Assembly (NCBI GenBank): GCA_034670405.1
Contig: JAXDDX010000182.1
Location: 661,501 to 725,500 of the forward strand
DNA from: Hoplostethus atlanticus
Taxonomy: Eukaryota > Chordata > Actinopteri > Trachichthyiformes > Trachichthyidae
Reading direction: 5' to 3'
DNA: 64,000 nucleotides
Below the pieces are notes generated by a model, which saw only the letters and a list, made by a program, of their open reading frames with translations, was not told the origin of the DNA and ran no database searches. Position 1 is the stretch's first letter; each line of letters opens with the position of its first letter. Positions 12,200-22,323 of the stretch are shown piece after piece. The position numbers and the translations under genes are program-made.

Positions 12200-12690
12200 A
12201 AAGGGGGGGGGGGGGGGGGATGTTCATCCTGAGGATAAAGAGACCCTGCCTCCATCTCCCCAGCATCAGCTGACAACCCTGCTGGACCTCACCTCCAGAA
12301 GCCAGTGCAACAGCATTGTCCATGTTTGCCCTGGTTATGTCTTAATGTGATGACCTTTGACCTGCAGAGCTGTCTGGAGAGTGAAGGCCCCACCCCATAG
12401 GTTACGTCCATATGTGCTCCAAGAACCACTGGCTCAATGTAGAGAGTCTGAGCAGTCCACTGTTTCCTTCTTGAACATACTCCATGTCTTAAAAAGTCCA
12501 CGACAAAAAACAGGCAATCCAGATTTTACAGTCCCAGCCCACCAAGCTGGCGCAGTATGGTACAAGCCACCGACCTCCACACTTATCCTTTAGGTCCAGT
12601 AAGAAGTCTTTGGATAAACTGGAGGCAAAAGGTCAGATGTATGAGTCCCTGACCACCTTCATTTTTTGGACACGATCAAGGCCTGAAACT
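12200..12690 (-). pseudogene. Tx1-like ORF2, C-terminal fragment (T1)
   Basis: The minus strand gives RLLTGPKG, VWRSVACTILRQLGGLGL, then FKKETVDCSDSLH and EPVVLGAHMDV, matching the region downstream of the polymerase in fish Tx1-type ORF2. Stops and frame changes break it. A homopolymer of 18 G (12201-12218) sits at its downstream end. Confidence 0.6.
12201..12218. repeat. G homopolymer
   Basis: Uninterrupted run of about 18 G. It is unusually long for this window and is either a slippage-prone site or a sequencing-sensitive point. Confidence 0.9.
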
Positions 12691-13078
12691 TTGATGAGGT
12701 TTGTTGGGGGATCAATACAAGCCAGACGATGCCACATGGTAGAAGACTATTAAGAATAAGCATGTGTCCCCTGTTTTAGTTAAATCGACTTACATCTTTT
12801 GTCCTTCAGGTTTTTCCCAGTTCTTCAGTATAAAAAAAGTATTACCACCCAAATATTTCTTCCTAGACAACCCCCAGGTAAAATGAGCTTAATAAAAAAA
12901 AGAAGCTTTAAACTTTAACTGCTCTTAAACCCTTGGTGTCCTGCAGAACCTTCCTGATTCTGGTTAAAGGGCCAGTCTTCCTATCAGCTGAGTCAGAAAG
13001 TCTGGTTCATCACTGTCAGAGTCTTCAGTGATGTCCTCTACACTTAGCAGGTTTCTTAGCTGTTTGTGATTTACTGCC

Positions 13079-13260
13079 TCACTGACTGACCTCTGGGGTT
13101 TTCTTTTCATGTGACATTTTAAAAATGTCCTGATGAATTAAAATGTCCTCCTCATCTAGGACAGACTGTACCACCTTTGTAGGCGTCTGTTCAGCACCAT
13201 CATCCCCACAGGCCTCATTTCCCTCAGACTCTGTCCTCTGATGCCCTGTTTCCTCACCAT
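13079..13260 (-). pseudogene. Tx1-like ORF1, C-terminal end (T1)
   Basis: After the minisatellite the frame continues as DGEETGHQRTESEGNEA, QTPTKVVQSVLDEED and ends FKMSHEKKTPEVSQ then stop. The DGEETGHQRT segment recurs at 24257-24290, tying both to the same ORF1 family. It follows the repeat array in frame, so ORF1 could once have read across the array. No domain is visible in this linker or tail. Confidence 0.55.
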
Positions 13261-14385
13261 CCTCCACTACAATACATTTACCTGACTCCTCCACTACAAT
13301 ACCTTTATCTGACTCCTCCACTACAATACATTTACCTGACTCCTCCACTACAATACAGTTACCTGACTCCTCCACTACAATACATTTATCTGACTCCTCC
13401 ACTACAATACATTTACCTGACTCCTCCACTACAATACATTTACCTGACTCCTCCACTCAAGTACCTTTACCTGACTCCTCCACTACAATACATTTACCTG
13501 ACTCCTCCACTACAATACATTTACCTGACTCCTCCACTCAAGTACCTTTACCTGACTCCTCCACTACAATACATTTACCTGACTCCTCCACTCAAGTACC
13601 ATTATCTGACTCCTCCACTACAATACATTTACCTGACTCCTCCACTACAATACATTTACCTGACTCCTCCACTCAAGTACCTTTACCTGACTCCTCCACT
13701 ACAATACATTTACCTGACTCCTCCACTACAATACATTTACCTGACTCCTCCACTACAATACATTTACCTGACTCCTCCACTACAATACCTTTATCTGACT
13801 CCTCCACTACAATACATTTACCTGACTCCTCCACTACAATACATTTACCTGACTCCTCCACTCAAGTACCTTTACCTGACTCCTCCACTACAATACATTT
13901 ACCTGACTCCTCCACTACAATACATTTACCTGACTCCTCCACTACAATACATTTACCTGACTCCTCCACTACAATACATTTATCTGACTCCTCCACTACA
14001 ATACATTTACCTGACTCCTCCACTACAATACCTTTATCTGACTCCTCCACTACAATACATTTACCTGACTCCTCCACTACAATACATTTACCTGACTCCT
14101 CCACTACAATACATTTACCTGACTCCTCCACTACAATACCTTTATCTGACTCCTCCACTACAATACATTTACCTGACTCCTCCACTACAATACATTTACC
14201 TGACTCCTCCACTCAAGTACCTTTACCTGACTCCTCCACTACAATACATTTACCTGACTCCTCCACTAAAATACATTTACCTGACTCCTCCACTACAATA
14301 CATTTACCTGACTCCTCCACTCAAGTACCTTTATCTGACTCCTCCACTACAATACATTTACCTGACTTCTCCACTACAATACATT
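13261..14385 (-). repeat. 27-bp minisatellite in ORF1, first part (about 41 units)
   Basis: Units of 27 bp encode EESGKCIVV on the minus strand. Main variants change ACATTTACC to ACATTTATC or ACCTTTATC (Gly to Asp, Cys to Gly). A third variant with CTCAAGTACC puts a TGA stop into the frame and recurs about seven times, so the array as a whole is not translatable. The unit phase resumes at 16756 after a 2.37-kb insertion. Confidence 0.95.
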
Positions 14386-14607
14386 TTTTTATTTTTTATT
14401 TTAATACCTTTTATTTAACCAGGAAGTCCCTTGAGATTGAAATCTCTTTTCCGAGGGTGACCTGGCCAAGACAGTTTGCCAGTTCCAGTTTAAAATGAAA
14501 ATAAATAAAAACACAGACAGGGAATACACACAGCAAAATACAAAAATAAAAACACAACAGACAGGGAATACACACATCAAGCACACAAGGAAGAGACTAA
14601 ATCCAGC

Positions 14608-16017
14608 TCAATTAAAGCAGGTGCAATTCTCAGTTACATGGACCTTTAACATGGCTTTAAATTTTTCCAATGAGACTAAATTAGTCAGATGTAGTATACT
14701 CTGCAGATTATTCCAAGTCCAGGGAGCACAGTAGGAGAAGACGTTTTTCCCCCACTCAGTACGGACCCTTGGAACCTGGTAAGAAAGCCACCTGGTGGAA
14801 CGAAGCTGAATAGTGCTGGAGGTCTGTGTCAGGAGATTACATAAATATGAGGGGAGTTTGCCCAGCATGGCCTTGTACACAAAAATATACAAATTAAATG
14901 TTCTGCGTAGATTTAGTGACGGCCAGTTGACCAAACCATAAAGCGTACAATGATGAGTACGAGGACCAGAATTAGTAATGAATCGCAGAGCACTGTGGTA
15001 TACAGAATCTAAGAGGTGAAGTGTACAAGATGCAGCATGCATGTAGACAACATCCCCATAGTCCAGAACACTTAAAAAGGTAGCCTGTACAAGTTTTTTT
15101 CTGGCTAACATGTTAAAACAAGCCTTATTTCGAAAATAAAATCCTATCCTTGGTTTCAGCTTTTTCAAAAGATATTCAATGTGTACTCTGTAAGAAAGCT
15201 TCTCATCCAACCAAAAACCTAAATACTTATATGATGACACTTTTTCAATGGAGTCCCCATTTTGAGTGTAAAGATTTGTGCTCCCTGAGAGTTGGGAATG
15301 CGTCCTAGTAAATGTCATGAATTTGGTTTTCTTAGTATTGAGAACTAATTTGAGGCCATGTAATGAGACTTGAATCTGTTGAAATGCTATCTGAAGCTCC
15401 TTAATGGCTTGGCTCAAAGAAGGGGCAATTGAGTATGCCACCATATCATCTGCATAAAGGTGCAATTTAGCAGTTTGCAAGTCCTTCCCAATGTTGTTTA
15501 TGAATAAGGAAAATAAAATAGGGGCTAAAATTGAACCTTGGGGGACACCCTTGGAAATCTCTAAAAAGTCTGATTTGAGACCATCTATAAAGACACATTG
15601 TGTGCGCTCTGTTAGATAATTCTTGAACCATCTTATAGCTGAGTCCTCTACTCCAATAACACTAAGTCTATTTAGCAATAGCTCATGGTCTACAGAGTCG
15701 AATGCTTTTGACAGATCAACAAATAAAGCAGCACAATGTTGCTTTTTGTCCAGGGCATTGACAATATCATTTAATACCAGCATAGTTGCTGTAACAGTGC
15801 TGTGCCCTGCTCTAAAACCTGACTGTATATCAGTTAGAATGTTGTGATCAGCCAAAAATAGTTTTAGTTGACAGTTTACTTGGGTTTCCAATATTTTAGC
15901 CAGGATAGAAAGCTTGGAGATAGGGCAGTAATTGTTAAGATCTGAGGGATCTCAACCCTTTAATAAGGGAAGCACGTAGGCTGCCTTCCATATGTTTGGG
16001 ATTGAGTTTGACTGCAG
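14608..16017 (-). pseudogene. LINE reverse transcriptase, nearly open
   Basis: A 427-codon open stretch (15891-14608) carries the expected RT blocks in order: GFRAGHSTVTA, FVDLSKAFDSVDH, GVPQGSILAPILFSLFINN, the active-site box LYADDMVAYS, then KYLGFWLDEKLSY and the thumb/C-terminal region ending ENCTCFN. Upstream, NIWKAAYVLPLLKG is followed by one in-frame TGA near 15950 where the family has a Gly, then DPSDLNNYCPIS. Further upstream the reading is cut by the solo LTR at 16022 and resumes at 16710-16755. With YADD intact this is the best-preserved polymerase in the window, but it lacks an endonuclease domain. Confidence 0.88.
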
Positions 16018-16021
16018 ACTG

Positions 16022-16705
16022 TGTTGTGAATAATATACTTTGTATTAAGCAATGATATGCTTTGTAATAAGCAATATAATCCAGAGTGTGTGTGTTATGA
16101 TAAATCTACATAAATATAGAATATGTTTGATTAAGCATGTAACCTGAAGATCATAAAGTAATCATAAAGTTTCAAAAATACAGTCTGAGGCCTTCTCACA
16201 ATAAGGCTGTCCAAGGACGAGCTGCACAGGCCTCACTTTGATAAGAAGTACCTAGAAATAGACAGGCGGGGCATGCGCAGACAGGAGAGGCCCAGGTGGC
16301 CATGTATAATGGTGAATGCCAGCGCCATGGTCTGCATGGGTGTTTCGGCCGCGATGGGACACCATTACCTTTTTGATACACTTGCTGACCAAGCTGAAAT
16401 TAATGAGGAGAGGGCGTAAAATCAGTATTCTCCACCCATTCTCCACCCATTCTCCTCCCAGTTTTTAGGATTTATAAGATAATGCACAGACAGTTGTACT
16501 TCGGTCTGGTTCCGGAGCCAACCCGGGTTTTGTTTCTGTTGAAGAATAAAGCTCTATGCATCGAACTCTGATCATCTCCAGTGAATTCTTTGAACCTGTT
16601 GTGAGACTCCAGTAACGACTGAATTATGAAGAAGATTAAATGTTGGCGGGGAGGTCCAGTCCTTATCACTGGCCCTGACCGGGACTCTTCCTTCCCCCTA
16701 CATCA
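16022..16705 (+). mobile_element. ERV-like solo LTR, 684 bp
   Basis: The element begins TGTTGTGAATAA and ends CCTACATCA and is flanked by the 4-bp duplication ACTG (16018-16021 and 16706-16709). It contains a TATA-like TTTATAAGATAATG near 16470 and GAAGAATAAAGC near 16540, in plus orientation. A second, 759-bp copy lies at 26022-26780. TG...CA ends with 4-bp duplications are typical of class I (gammaretrovirus-like) endogenous retrovirus LTRs. No viral gene remains. Confidence 0.85.
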
Positions 16706-16755
16706 ACTGCAGTTGAAGATATATGCCATAGGCTTAGCAAAATTCAGCTGCAGCC

Positions 16756-17186
16756 TTTACCTGACTCCTCCACTACAATACATTTACCTGACTCCTCCAC
16801 TACAATACATTTATCTGACTCCTCCACTACAATACATTTATCTGACTCCTCCACTACAATACATTTACCTGACTCCTCCACTACAATACATTTACCTGAC
16901 TCCTCCACTACAATACATTTACCTGACTCCTCCACTACAATACATTTATCTGACTCCTCCACTACAATACATTTACCTGACTCCTCCACTACAATACATT
17001 TACCTGACTCCTCCACTACAATACATTTACCTGACTCCTCCACTACAATACATTTACCTGACTCCTCCACTCAAGTACCTTTATCTGACTCCTCCACTAC
17101 AATACATTTACCTGACTCCTCCACTACAATACATTTACCTGACTCCTCCACTACAATACATTTACCTGACTCCTCCATTACAATAG
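16756..17186 (-). repeat. 27-bp minisatellite in ORF1, second part (about 16 units)
   Basis: Continuation of the array interrupted at 14385, in the same phase with the same variants, including one stop-containing CTCAAGTACC unit at 17069. The last units pass in frame into the ORF1 sequence QVVQPQTQTIVM on the upstream side. Confidence 0.95.
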
Positions 17187-17540
17187 TCTGAGTCTGAGGT
17201 TGGACCACTTGTATCTGCCTTAGATTTTGGTGGACCTTGTTTAGTGTGTTTGGTGGGACGGTGGGACACTGGACAGGATGACCACAGTACATTACAATCA
17301 TTCAGCAGACGCTTTTATCCAAAGAAACTTACAAAGGTGATAGTTGACACTATGTGGGGATAGAACCCACAACCCTGAGAGTCTCATGCTCTACTGACTG
17401 AGGCGTCTGAGCCGGACATGATGTCCAGGATGACCACATCGCTCCACAACTACTTTCACTTTATCCACACTGTCCAGGAAAATAACGATGCGTTGTTCAT
17501 CCTGGATGCAGATTTTATATCATATATAAATATATATATT
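17187..17540 (-). pseudogene. Tx1-like ORF1, N-terminal fragment (T1)
   Basis: On the minus strand KSASRMN is followed, after a frameshift, by RIVIFLDSVDKVKVVVERC. This aligns with TVVIFLDNVEKVNTVFERG in the T4 copy at about 48270-48330. A SINE interrupts the reading at 17287-17425. Beyond it NTLNKVHQNLRQIQVV leads into the minisatellite. The RNA-binding and zinc-knuckle regions expected between are absent, so an internal deletion is likely. Confidence 0.6.
17287..17425 (-). mobile_element. SINE with tRNA-Lys-like head and L2-type tail
   Basis: On the minus strand the head reads CTCAGTCAGTAGAGCATGAG and GGGTTGTGGGTTCTATCCCC. This matches boxes A and B and the anticodon-arm context of tRNA-Lys(CUU), with the anticodon region altered. 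The tail reads TTTGGATAAAAGCGTCTGCT and TGTAATGTA, the L2 stem-loop and TGTAA repeats. A perfect 13-bp target duplication, CAGGATGACCACA, flanks it (17274-17286 and 17426-17438). Sharing the LINE tail is how such SINEs borrow L2 machinery (established for UnaL2-type pairs). It is not a functional tRNA gene. Confidence 0.85.
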
Positions 17541-18022
17541 TATATTTTTACCGTGTCTCACAGACTTCTACAGCTAAACTACACTCCTCCATCAAACAGC
17601 TTCTCCAGCCCCATACCTGTGACCCCAACACCAAACCACACCAAACCACACCAAACTAAACCTGTAAAGCCTAAAAAAAGAGAAACAGACAGAAAGATTG
17701 AAAGAGAGAACAGTAGTAGTAGTGCAGTAGAGAAGAAGCTGAATTTCTCTTGCTAGAAGAAATAAATAAATGAAAGAAGGAACAAAGAAAGACAAAAAAA
17801 AGAACCTCTACCTGAAATCCTGAATCTCACCCTCTCTCTCCCTCCTTCCCTCTCCCAGCCTTGTGGTTGTCATGCTGTAACCATGGACACGGATACACCC
17901 TCATTATGGGATGTTCTGCTCAAAATGGACCCAGCGGCATGTGAATGACACTGTGTGTGTGGCAGTGAACTGGCTCTCTGGTCCTCAGTTCTTAACGAGA
18001 TTTAATGCCGGGTTGTCCAGCT

Positions 18023-18023
<1 letters not shown>
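17541..18023 (-). other. Tx1-like 5' UTR remnant and unassigned sequence
   Basis: The block at about 17580-17680 (CTCCTCCATCAAACAGCTTC, CCATACCT, CCAAACCACACCAAAC) resembles 24420-24530, which lies at the same place upstream of the T2 ORF1 fragment. This suggests a shared 5' UTR. From 17700 onward nothing is recognised. Confidence 0.4.

Positions 18024-18070
<47 letters not shown>
18024..18070. repeat. (CA)23 microsatellite
   Basis: Uninterrupted CA dinucleotides. Confidence 0.95.
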
Positions 18071-18072
<2 letters not shown>

Positions 18073-18194
18073 GTTAAGATATTCATCTACCAGAACCTCA
18101 ATAATAACTTAGAGCACACATACTCCCTGTCTGTCTCTCTCTGATGTTTAACATGCACCTCACTGTGATCACATCAGACAGCATCATTATTAAA

Positions 18195-18360
18195 ATCAGC
18201 AGAAGGTTGCTGGTTCAAAACCCCCACACTATCTGAGAAAGTGAATGAAAAACACTGCTGTTCTCCAACTACTATTAAGATGAACAAGGCACTGAGCCCC
18301 CAGGTGCTCAGTGGAACCAGACTGGTTGTACTGGTCAGCTCCCAGTAGAACCAGTAGAAG
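18195..18360 (+). mobile_element. tRNA-derived SINE fragment
   Basis: GGTTGCTGGTTCAAAACCCC is a box-B-like sequence, followed by TCTGAGAAAGTGAATG, AACAAGGCACTGAGCCCCC and a GTGCTCAGTGGAACC end, all common in fish tRNA SINE bodies. The 3' part (GGTTGTACTGGTCAGCTCCC, AGTAGAACCAGTAGAAG) is the very unit amplified as a minisatellite at 40337-40605. Box A is missing, so the head is truncated. Confidence 0.6.
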
Positions 18361-18789
18361 AAAAGGTTTTTTTCAATAGGATAGAGGCACTAGCTTCCAT
18401 CATGTACATTCAGCCACCCTAAGCCTAACCCTCACAAACATGAGGGTTAAGCTGGGCTCACACCACAAGTTTTAAAACCCTAACCGATTTTGAAATTGGA
18501 GAATAAGGAGAATCTTCACAGATGTTCTTCTCTCTAATCTCAAACATGCATAAACTGTAAGGTCTGAAAATAATGGTGCACCACACACTAGAGGATATTA
18601 TTAAGATTATCGTGCCAGAGGGAGCATGAATGCACCGCCTCACGTGATCTCATGAGGAAGTAGATGTAAACAAAATGTAGACTGGCATGGTGAAGCCGGT
18701 GCAACTTGCTTTACTAATGCTTTGCAGTGATAAAGAATCACTGTATCCCCTCAAATGGCCCTATATTGCAACACGTACGGTAAAAGATG
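18361..18789. other. No gene seen
   Basis: Mixed sequence without recognisable exons or elements. Confidence 0.4.
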
Positions 18790-19364
18790 TTTCATTCATT
18801 TCAGGCAACAACTCACCTATTGATTGACATTTTATATGAGAATAAAATGTAAATGCGATTTAGTTTGGTGTCAGGGCCCTGTTGCATCGCCCTCCTCTTA
18901 ACTCACTTAGCCAGCCGAATGAGGCAGGGAGCGATCGGCAGTAATCCCCCCTAGGGGGACTAGAAGACAGAGCAGGTGGATGCTGGGGTGGTGGTGGGGC
19001 GAGCTTCATTGGCAAGCATGTCTGCCGTAGCAAAGCACGGTGTGCAGGGTGGTGGCAGCAGAGAGTGAGCAGTGAGAGTGTGGCAGCTTAAATAGACCGC
19101 GCAATTATGATGGCTATGCGGGCGCATCAGCTGACGGATCAGCTGACTGATCAGCTGACTGCTGTACCCCTCGAGTGTGTTGCCAGAAATAGCTCCGCAG
19201 GCTTCGCTTCATTTCAGGCAACAACTCACATATTGATTGACATTTTATATGAGAATAAAATGTAAATGCGATTTAGTTTGGCATCAGGCCCTGTCGCATC
19301 GCCCTCCTCTTAACTCACTTAGTCAGCCGAGTGAGGCAGGGAGCGATCGGCAGTAATCCCCCAA
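18790..19364. repeat. Direct repeat pair of about 160 bp
   Basis: 18793-18950 and 19208-19362 are about 95% identical (shared words CAGGCAACAACTCAC, GAGAATAAAATGTAAATGCG, GCAGGGAGCGATCGGCAGTA). A 255-bp spacer with CAGCTGAC repeats (19130-19163) separates them. The layout fits a tandem duplication of about 415 bp with partial loss, or flanking ends of an unknown element. No coding content is clear. Confidence 0.75.
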
Positions 19365-20044
19365 AGCTGCAACAGTCGAGCCAGACACCAACTATCCATG
19401 TGTACCGGTGGGGCACCCACCATACGACCAAGTAGATATCCCACCTGTCTCTTGAAGGGAGACGCAGTGACAAAATGCAAGCTATGCATTTCTGGATCTA
19501 ACTTGGTCATTCTAGCCTTATGTGAGACCTTCTATGTGTATGGCCAGGAACCAGCTGCGGTGTGGCCATTCCTTGTTGCACAGCTCAACTCTAGCACCGT
19601 CATCGCCCCCCCAATCCCGGTGAGGGCTGCGCCGGCGCTCAGGCCCGACTCAGGTGGGGCAGGCCCCGTCCGCTGATGCACGCGTAACGTGGATGGACTC
19701 GTGGGACCAGAGGTCCCCGGTCGCCACGCCCGACTCATGCGGTCTGGACAGGTGCTGCACGGGCGAAGGGACCCTTTGGCAGATAAATGCCAATAAGGAA
19801 TATACTATACCTGAATAAAACTATGTGTATAGTGGAGGGCCCCCAAAACTGATATCCTGAATACTGAGCTGCTGCGTCGAGGCTGATTCAGGATCAGAAC
19901 TGGGCATTCTACTTTTACTTGTATGGCCCCAGCAGTCCACCTGATATGCGATAATAGCAGCATGCGGCAGCATAGCAGCATACTGCGACAGCGGCATACA
20001 GCTACAGCATCGCAGCATATGGCAAGCGTACGGGCAGCATCGCA
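19365..20044. other. Unassigned; CAGCAT-rich cluster
   Basis: Two overlapping short frames (19319-19510 minus, 19398-19676 plus) show no known domain. At 19950-20052 GCAGCAT, GCGACAGC and CATCGCAGCATA words form an imperfect repeat cluster. Confidence 0.4.
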
Positions 20045-20962
20045 GCATACAGCTCCTTTAAAATCAAATCAAATCACATTTATTTGTATAGCCCTTAATC
20101 ACCGTTACAGTCTCTAAGGCTTCACAGTGCCCAACGTGTGAAAAAAAGAAATGGTTAGTACACGACATCCCCCAGCCTTAGACCCTTAACAGAGGACAAG
20201 GAAAAACTCCCCTGTATTTGGGTGGGACATCCAGATCTGATGGGGCGGCATCACAGCAAACAACACGTGGCGGTTTATATGGTTTGATCAGATCTGATAA
20301 GTAGGAGAGTGCCTTGCCATGTAATGTTTTATATGTAAGTAAAAGCACCTTGAAGTCACACCTGGCCTGAATTGGTAGCTGTGAAAGTAAATTAGCACAG
20401 AATGCTAGAATTTATCATTTATCATTTTGTGTCTGTTGTACTGATGCTGTGTTGCCACAGACATGTGATATGTGTGCCATGAACATGTGTCTGAGTGTTG
20501 CAGAGTAAGATAGTGAGGGCCAAGAAGGAAGTAAATCTGACCTTGACCAGACCACTGCTATGTGGAGAGAGCCTATAGGATGAACCATGTGGTCTTAGCA
20601 TGGAGAACCAATCATGAGAGACTTCTTTGTCTCCAAAGAAACTATAAAGATTGTAGTAACCTGATTTTGACTGAGAGCATAGAGAGACTTTGACTTTCTG
20701 TGTGACCTGTGTCTTTCTCTCTCCAATATATCTGTATACAATATATTTGTATAACCTATCAATGTTTTGTGTGTTATTTAGAGTCCTGAGTGCTTACAGG
20801 TAATTTCCATGACATAGCCAGTGCAGTGAGAATAGGATGGGCGTTATATGGTCGAATTTCCTAGTTTTGGTCAGGATTCTGGCAGCAGCATTCTGGACCA
20901 GTTGGAGATTTTTAGTGCTCCCAGTAGGTAAGCCTGATAAAAGGACATTGCAAAAGCCAGTG
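20045..20962 (-). pseudogene. L2/CR1-like LINE C-terminal fragment split by an LTR
   Basis: Minus-strand reading begins GFCNVLLSGLPTGSTKNLQ, QLVQNAAARILTKTRK, DHITPILFSLHW. It is cut at 20818 and continues after 20379 as LPIQARCDFKVLLLTYKTLHG, SYLSDLIKPYKP. This is the region downstream of the RT palm in L2/CR1-type LINEs. The 3' end carries TATACAAATAAATGTG and a GATTT-repeat tail (about 20045-20085), different from the TGTAA tail of the other L2 copies, so it belongs to another subfamily. It is truncated upstream and dead. Confidence 0.75.
20380..20814 (+). mobile_element. ERV-like solo LTR, 435 bp
   Basis: Begins TGTGAAAGTAAATTAG and ends TTTCCATGACA. The 4-bp duplication TAGC flanks it (20376-20379 and 20815-20818), and removing it rejoins the LINE reading frame LHW/LPIQ. 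A TATA-like ACTATAAAG lies near 20640. The sequence differs from the 16022/26022 family, so it is a second 4-bp-duplication LTR family. No internal viral genes are present. Confidence 0.8.
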
Positions 20963-22323
20963 TACAGAGTCTGAGCAGCCCACTGTTTCCTTCTTGAACA
21001 TACTCATTAGCTGACATAATAATCCAGGGCTCAACAGCCAGAGAGTAAAGCATCCCTGACAAACAGCAGCCATGCCTGATTCTTCTCTGAACCTTAAAAG
21101 AAGTGTTCAAACCACGTTAACCTTTAGTACACTCTCAATGAGACTCATTCACAAAACCTTGCTTAAATTCTTCTAAAATTGTTCTTGTTTGTACAAAAAA
21201 CAACGTCACAGGAACTGATAAAAGTAAAGCATGGCACAAAATTATTAATGCTGTCAATGCTGTTTCAGCAGAAGCACACACCGTTGCTGAGGTAAAAAAG
21301 AAATGGTTCGACATGACGCTAGATTGCAAAAAAGAATAAAGAGAAGTAGGAGCATATTATCAGCCACAGGAAAGAAACTGTTCATAGAAATGTTCATACA
21401 AACATTTTGTTTCGTGAATGATACCCATTGTCCCTGTACAAGGCCTTCATCTTAGCTATAAGACCTGGGCTGAAACCAAAAGCTTGTACAGTTTGCCACA
21501 AATACTGATGTTCAACTCGGTCAAAAGCCTTTTCCTGGTGGAAATAAGACCAGTCTTATTTCCCAATGAACCAGAGACTTCCAGAATATCCTGAATAAGA
21601 AAAATATTGTACTGATCAACCTGCCAGATAGACAGTACATCTGGTCACAATGGATCACCTGCCCCATCACCTCCTTCAGTCTGGTAGCCAGAACCTTTGA
21701 GAGGAGCTTGCACAGCACTGATGATGTTTTTGATGTTCGCTTTCTAGGCAGCAGGATAAGGACCACCCTCCCGCAGCAAGGGAGGGCCGCACAGCAAGAC
21801 TGTCGCTAAGCACAGTCAGCAGGTCCTCCCCAACCACCGACCAAGAGGACTTGTAAAACTCTGTAAGTAGTTAATCTATACCTACCTTTGCCATTTCCAG
21901 GCTCTGCAGAGCCGCATACAGTTCACCAGGAGACACTGCAGACTCCAGCTCTGCAATGGGCTCCAGTTCTATCTTTGGTAGGCCTTCATAAAACACATGT
22001 GACACCTCCTCCTTCTATCTACGTTCTGACCTGAAGAGGCCACTGTAGAATCCAACAGCATGCTTCCTGATGTCAGTGGAGTCTGAGCGCTCGCTGTGGA
22101 TGTGCCTATTCTGCCGATTTTTACACTCTCTTTGCATCATCTCTTACTCCATTTAAGTGCCTATTCTTATGCTAGCCATGGGAGAATAGACAAAACTGCA
22201 GTAAAGAAACATAAAACTTAAATGTAATGAAGTAGTTGTGTTTCTTTAGTCTGAGGATCTCTTGCTCAGAGAAAGATCCCTCACTTAGGTCTGCAGGGTT
22301 TTGGTGTCCTACAGAGACTTCAT
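20963..22323 (-). pseudogene. Tx1-like LINE ORF2 relic (T2)
   Basis: From high to low coordinates the minus strand gives ORF1-end-like LSEGSFSEQEILRLKK (about 22260), then ELESAVSPGELYAALQSLE (about 21900), ILLPRKRTSKTSSV, LLSKVLATRLKEVMGQVIH, QMYCLSGRLIS (21766-21600), AFDRVEHQYLWQ and SFKVQRRIRHGCCLSGMLYS (21110-21040). These are the thumb-proximal and palm blocks of a Tx1-type polymerase. The catalytic YADD region is not preserved, frames shift often, and a Myb/SANT relic is inserted at about 21140-21425. Confidence 0.75.
21148..21339 (+). pseudogene. Myb/SANT-like domain fragment (Harbinger-type)
   Basis: A 63-codon stop-free stretch encodes KAWHKIINAVNAVSAEAHT and VAEVKKKWFDMTLD, ending KKE stop. 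This matches the third helix region of the Myb/SANT-like DNA-binding protein carried by PIF/Harbinger transposons and related host genes of the NAIF1/MSANTD kind. There is no start codon and the first helices are missing. It sits inside the T2 polymerase relic on the opposite strand, so it arrived as an insertion. Confidence 0.65.

Larger units (their letters stand above)
14386..16755 (-). mobile_element. Jockey-superfamily LINE inserted in the minisatellite
   Basis: A 5'-truncated non-LTR element reads on the minus strand. It ends in a 3' UTR with CCTGGTTAAATAAAAGG and an A-rich tail (14386-14410) and begins abruptly at 16755. Both ends lie inside a minisatellite unit, and the array resumes in phase apart from an ambiguous run of T. 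The element is split by a solo LTR at 16022-16705; on either side the coding sequence joins smoothly (KPMAYIFNCS / LQSNSIPNIWKAAYV). The clade within the jockey superfamily is unresolved. Confidence 0.8.
11967..17880 (-). mobile_element. Tx1-like LINE relic T1 with nested insertions
   Basis: This composite reads on the minus strand: a 5' UTR-like part (about 17880-17540, similar to 24395-24560), ORF1 start (17505-17187), an expanded 27-bp minisatellite (17186-13261), ORF1 end (13260-13079), the C-terminal part of ORF2 (about 12690-12200) and a 3' UTR with AATAAAG near 11985. Endonuclease and reverse transcriptase core are deleted. It hosts a SINE (17287-17425) and a second LINE (14386-16755), which itself hosts a solo LTR (16022-16705). 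Assignment to the Tx1 group rests on ORF1/ORF2 likeness to the better-preserved copy at 45305-53350. Confidence 0.7.

Noticed and set aside
14608-15891. Host gene of 427 codons
   Set aside because: Although it is the longest open frame with real protein character, it is a LINE reverse transcriptase inserted in a minisatellite, not a host gene.
13261-17186. CRISPR-like regular array
   Set aside because: Units are contiguous 27-mers without spacers, encode a repeated peptide and lie in a fish LINE.
17287-17425. tRNA-Lys gene
   Set aside because: The anticodon arm is disrupted, the sequence continues into an L2 tail and a 13-bp duplication flanks it, so it is a SINE.
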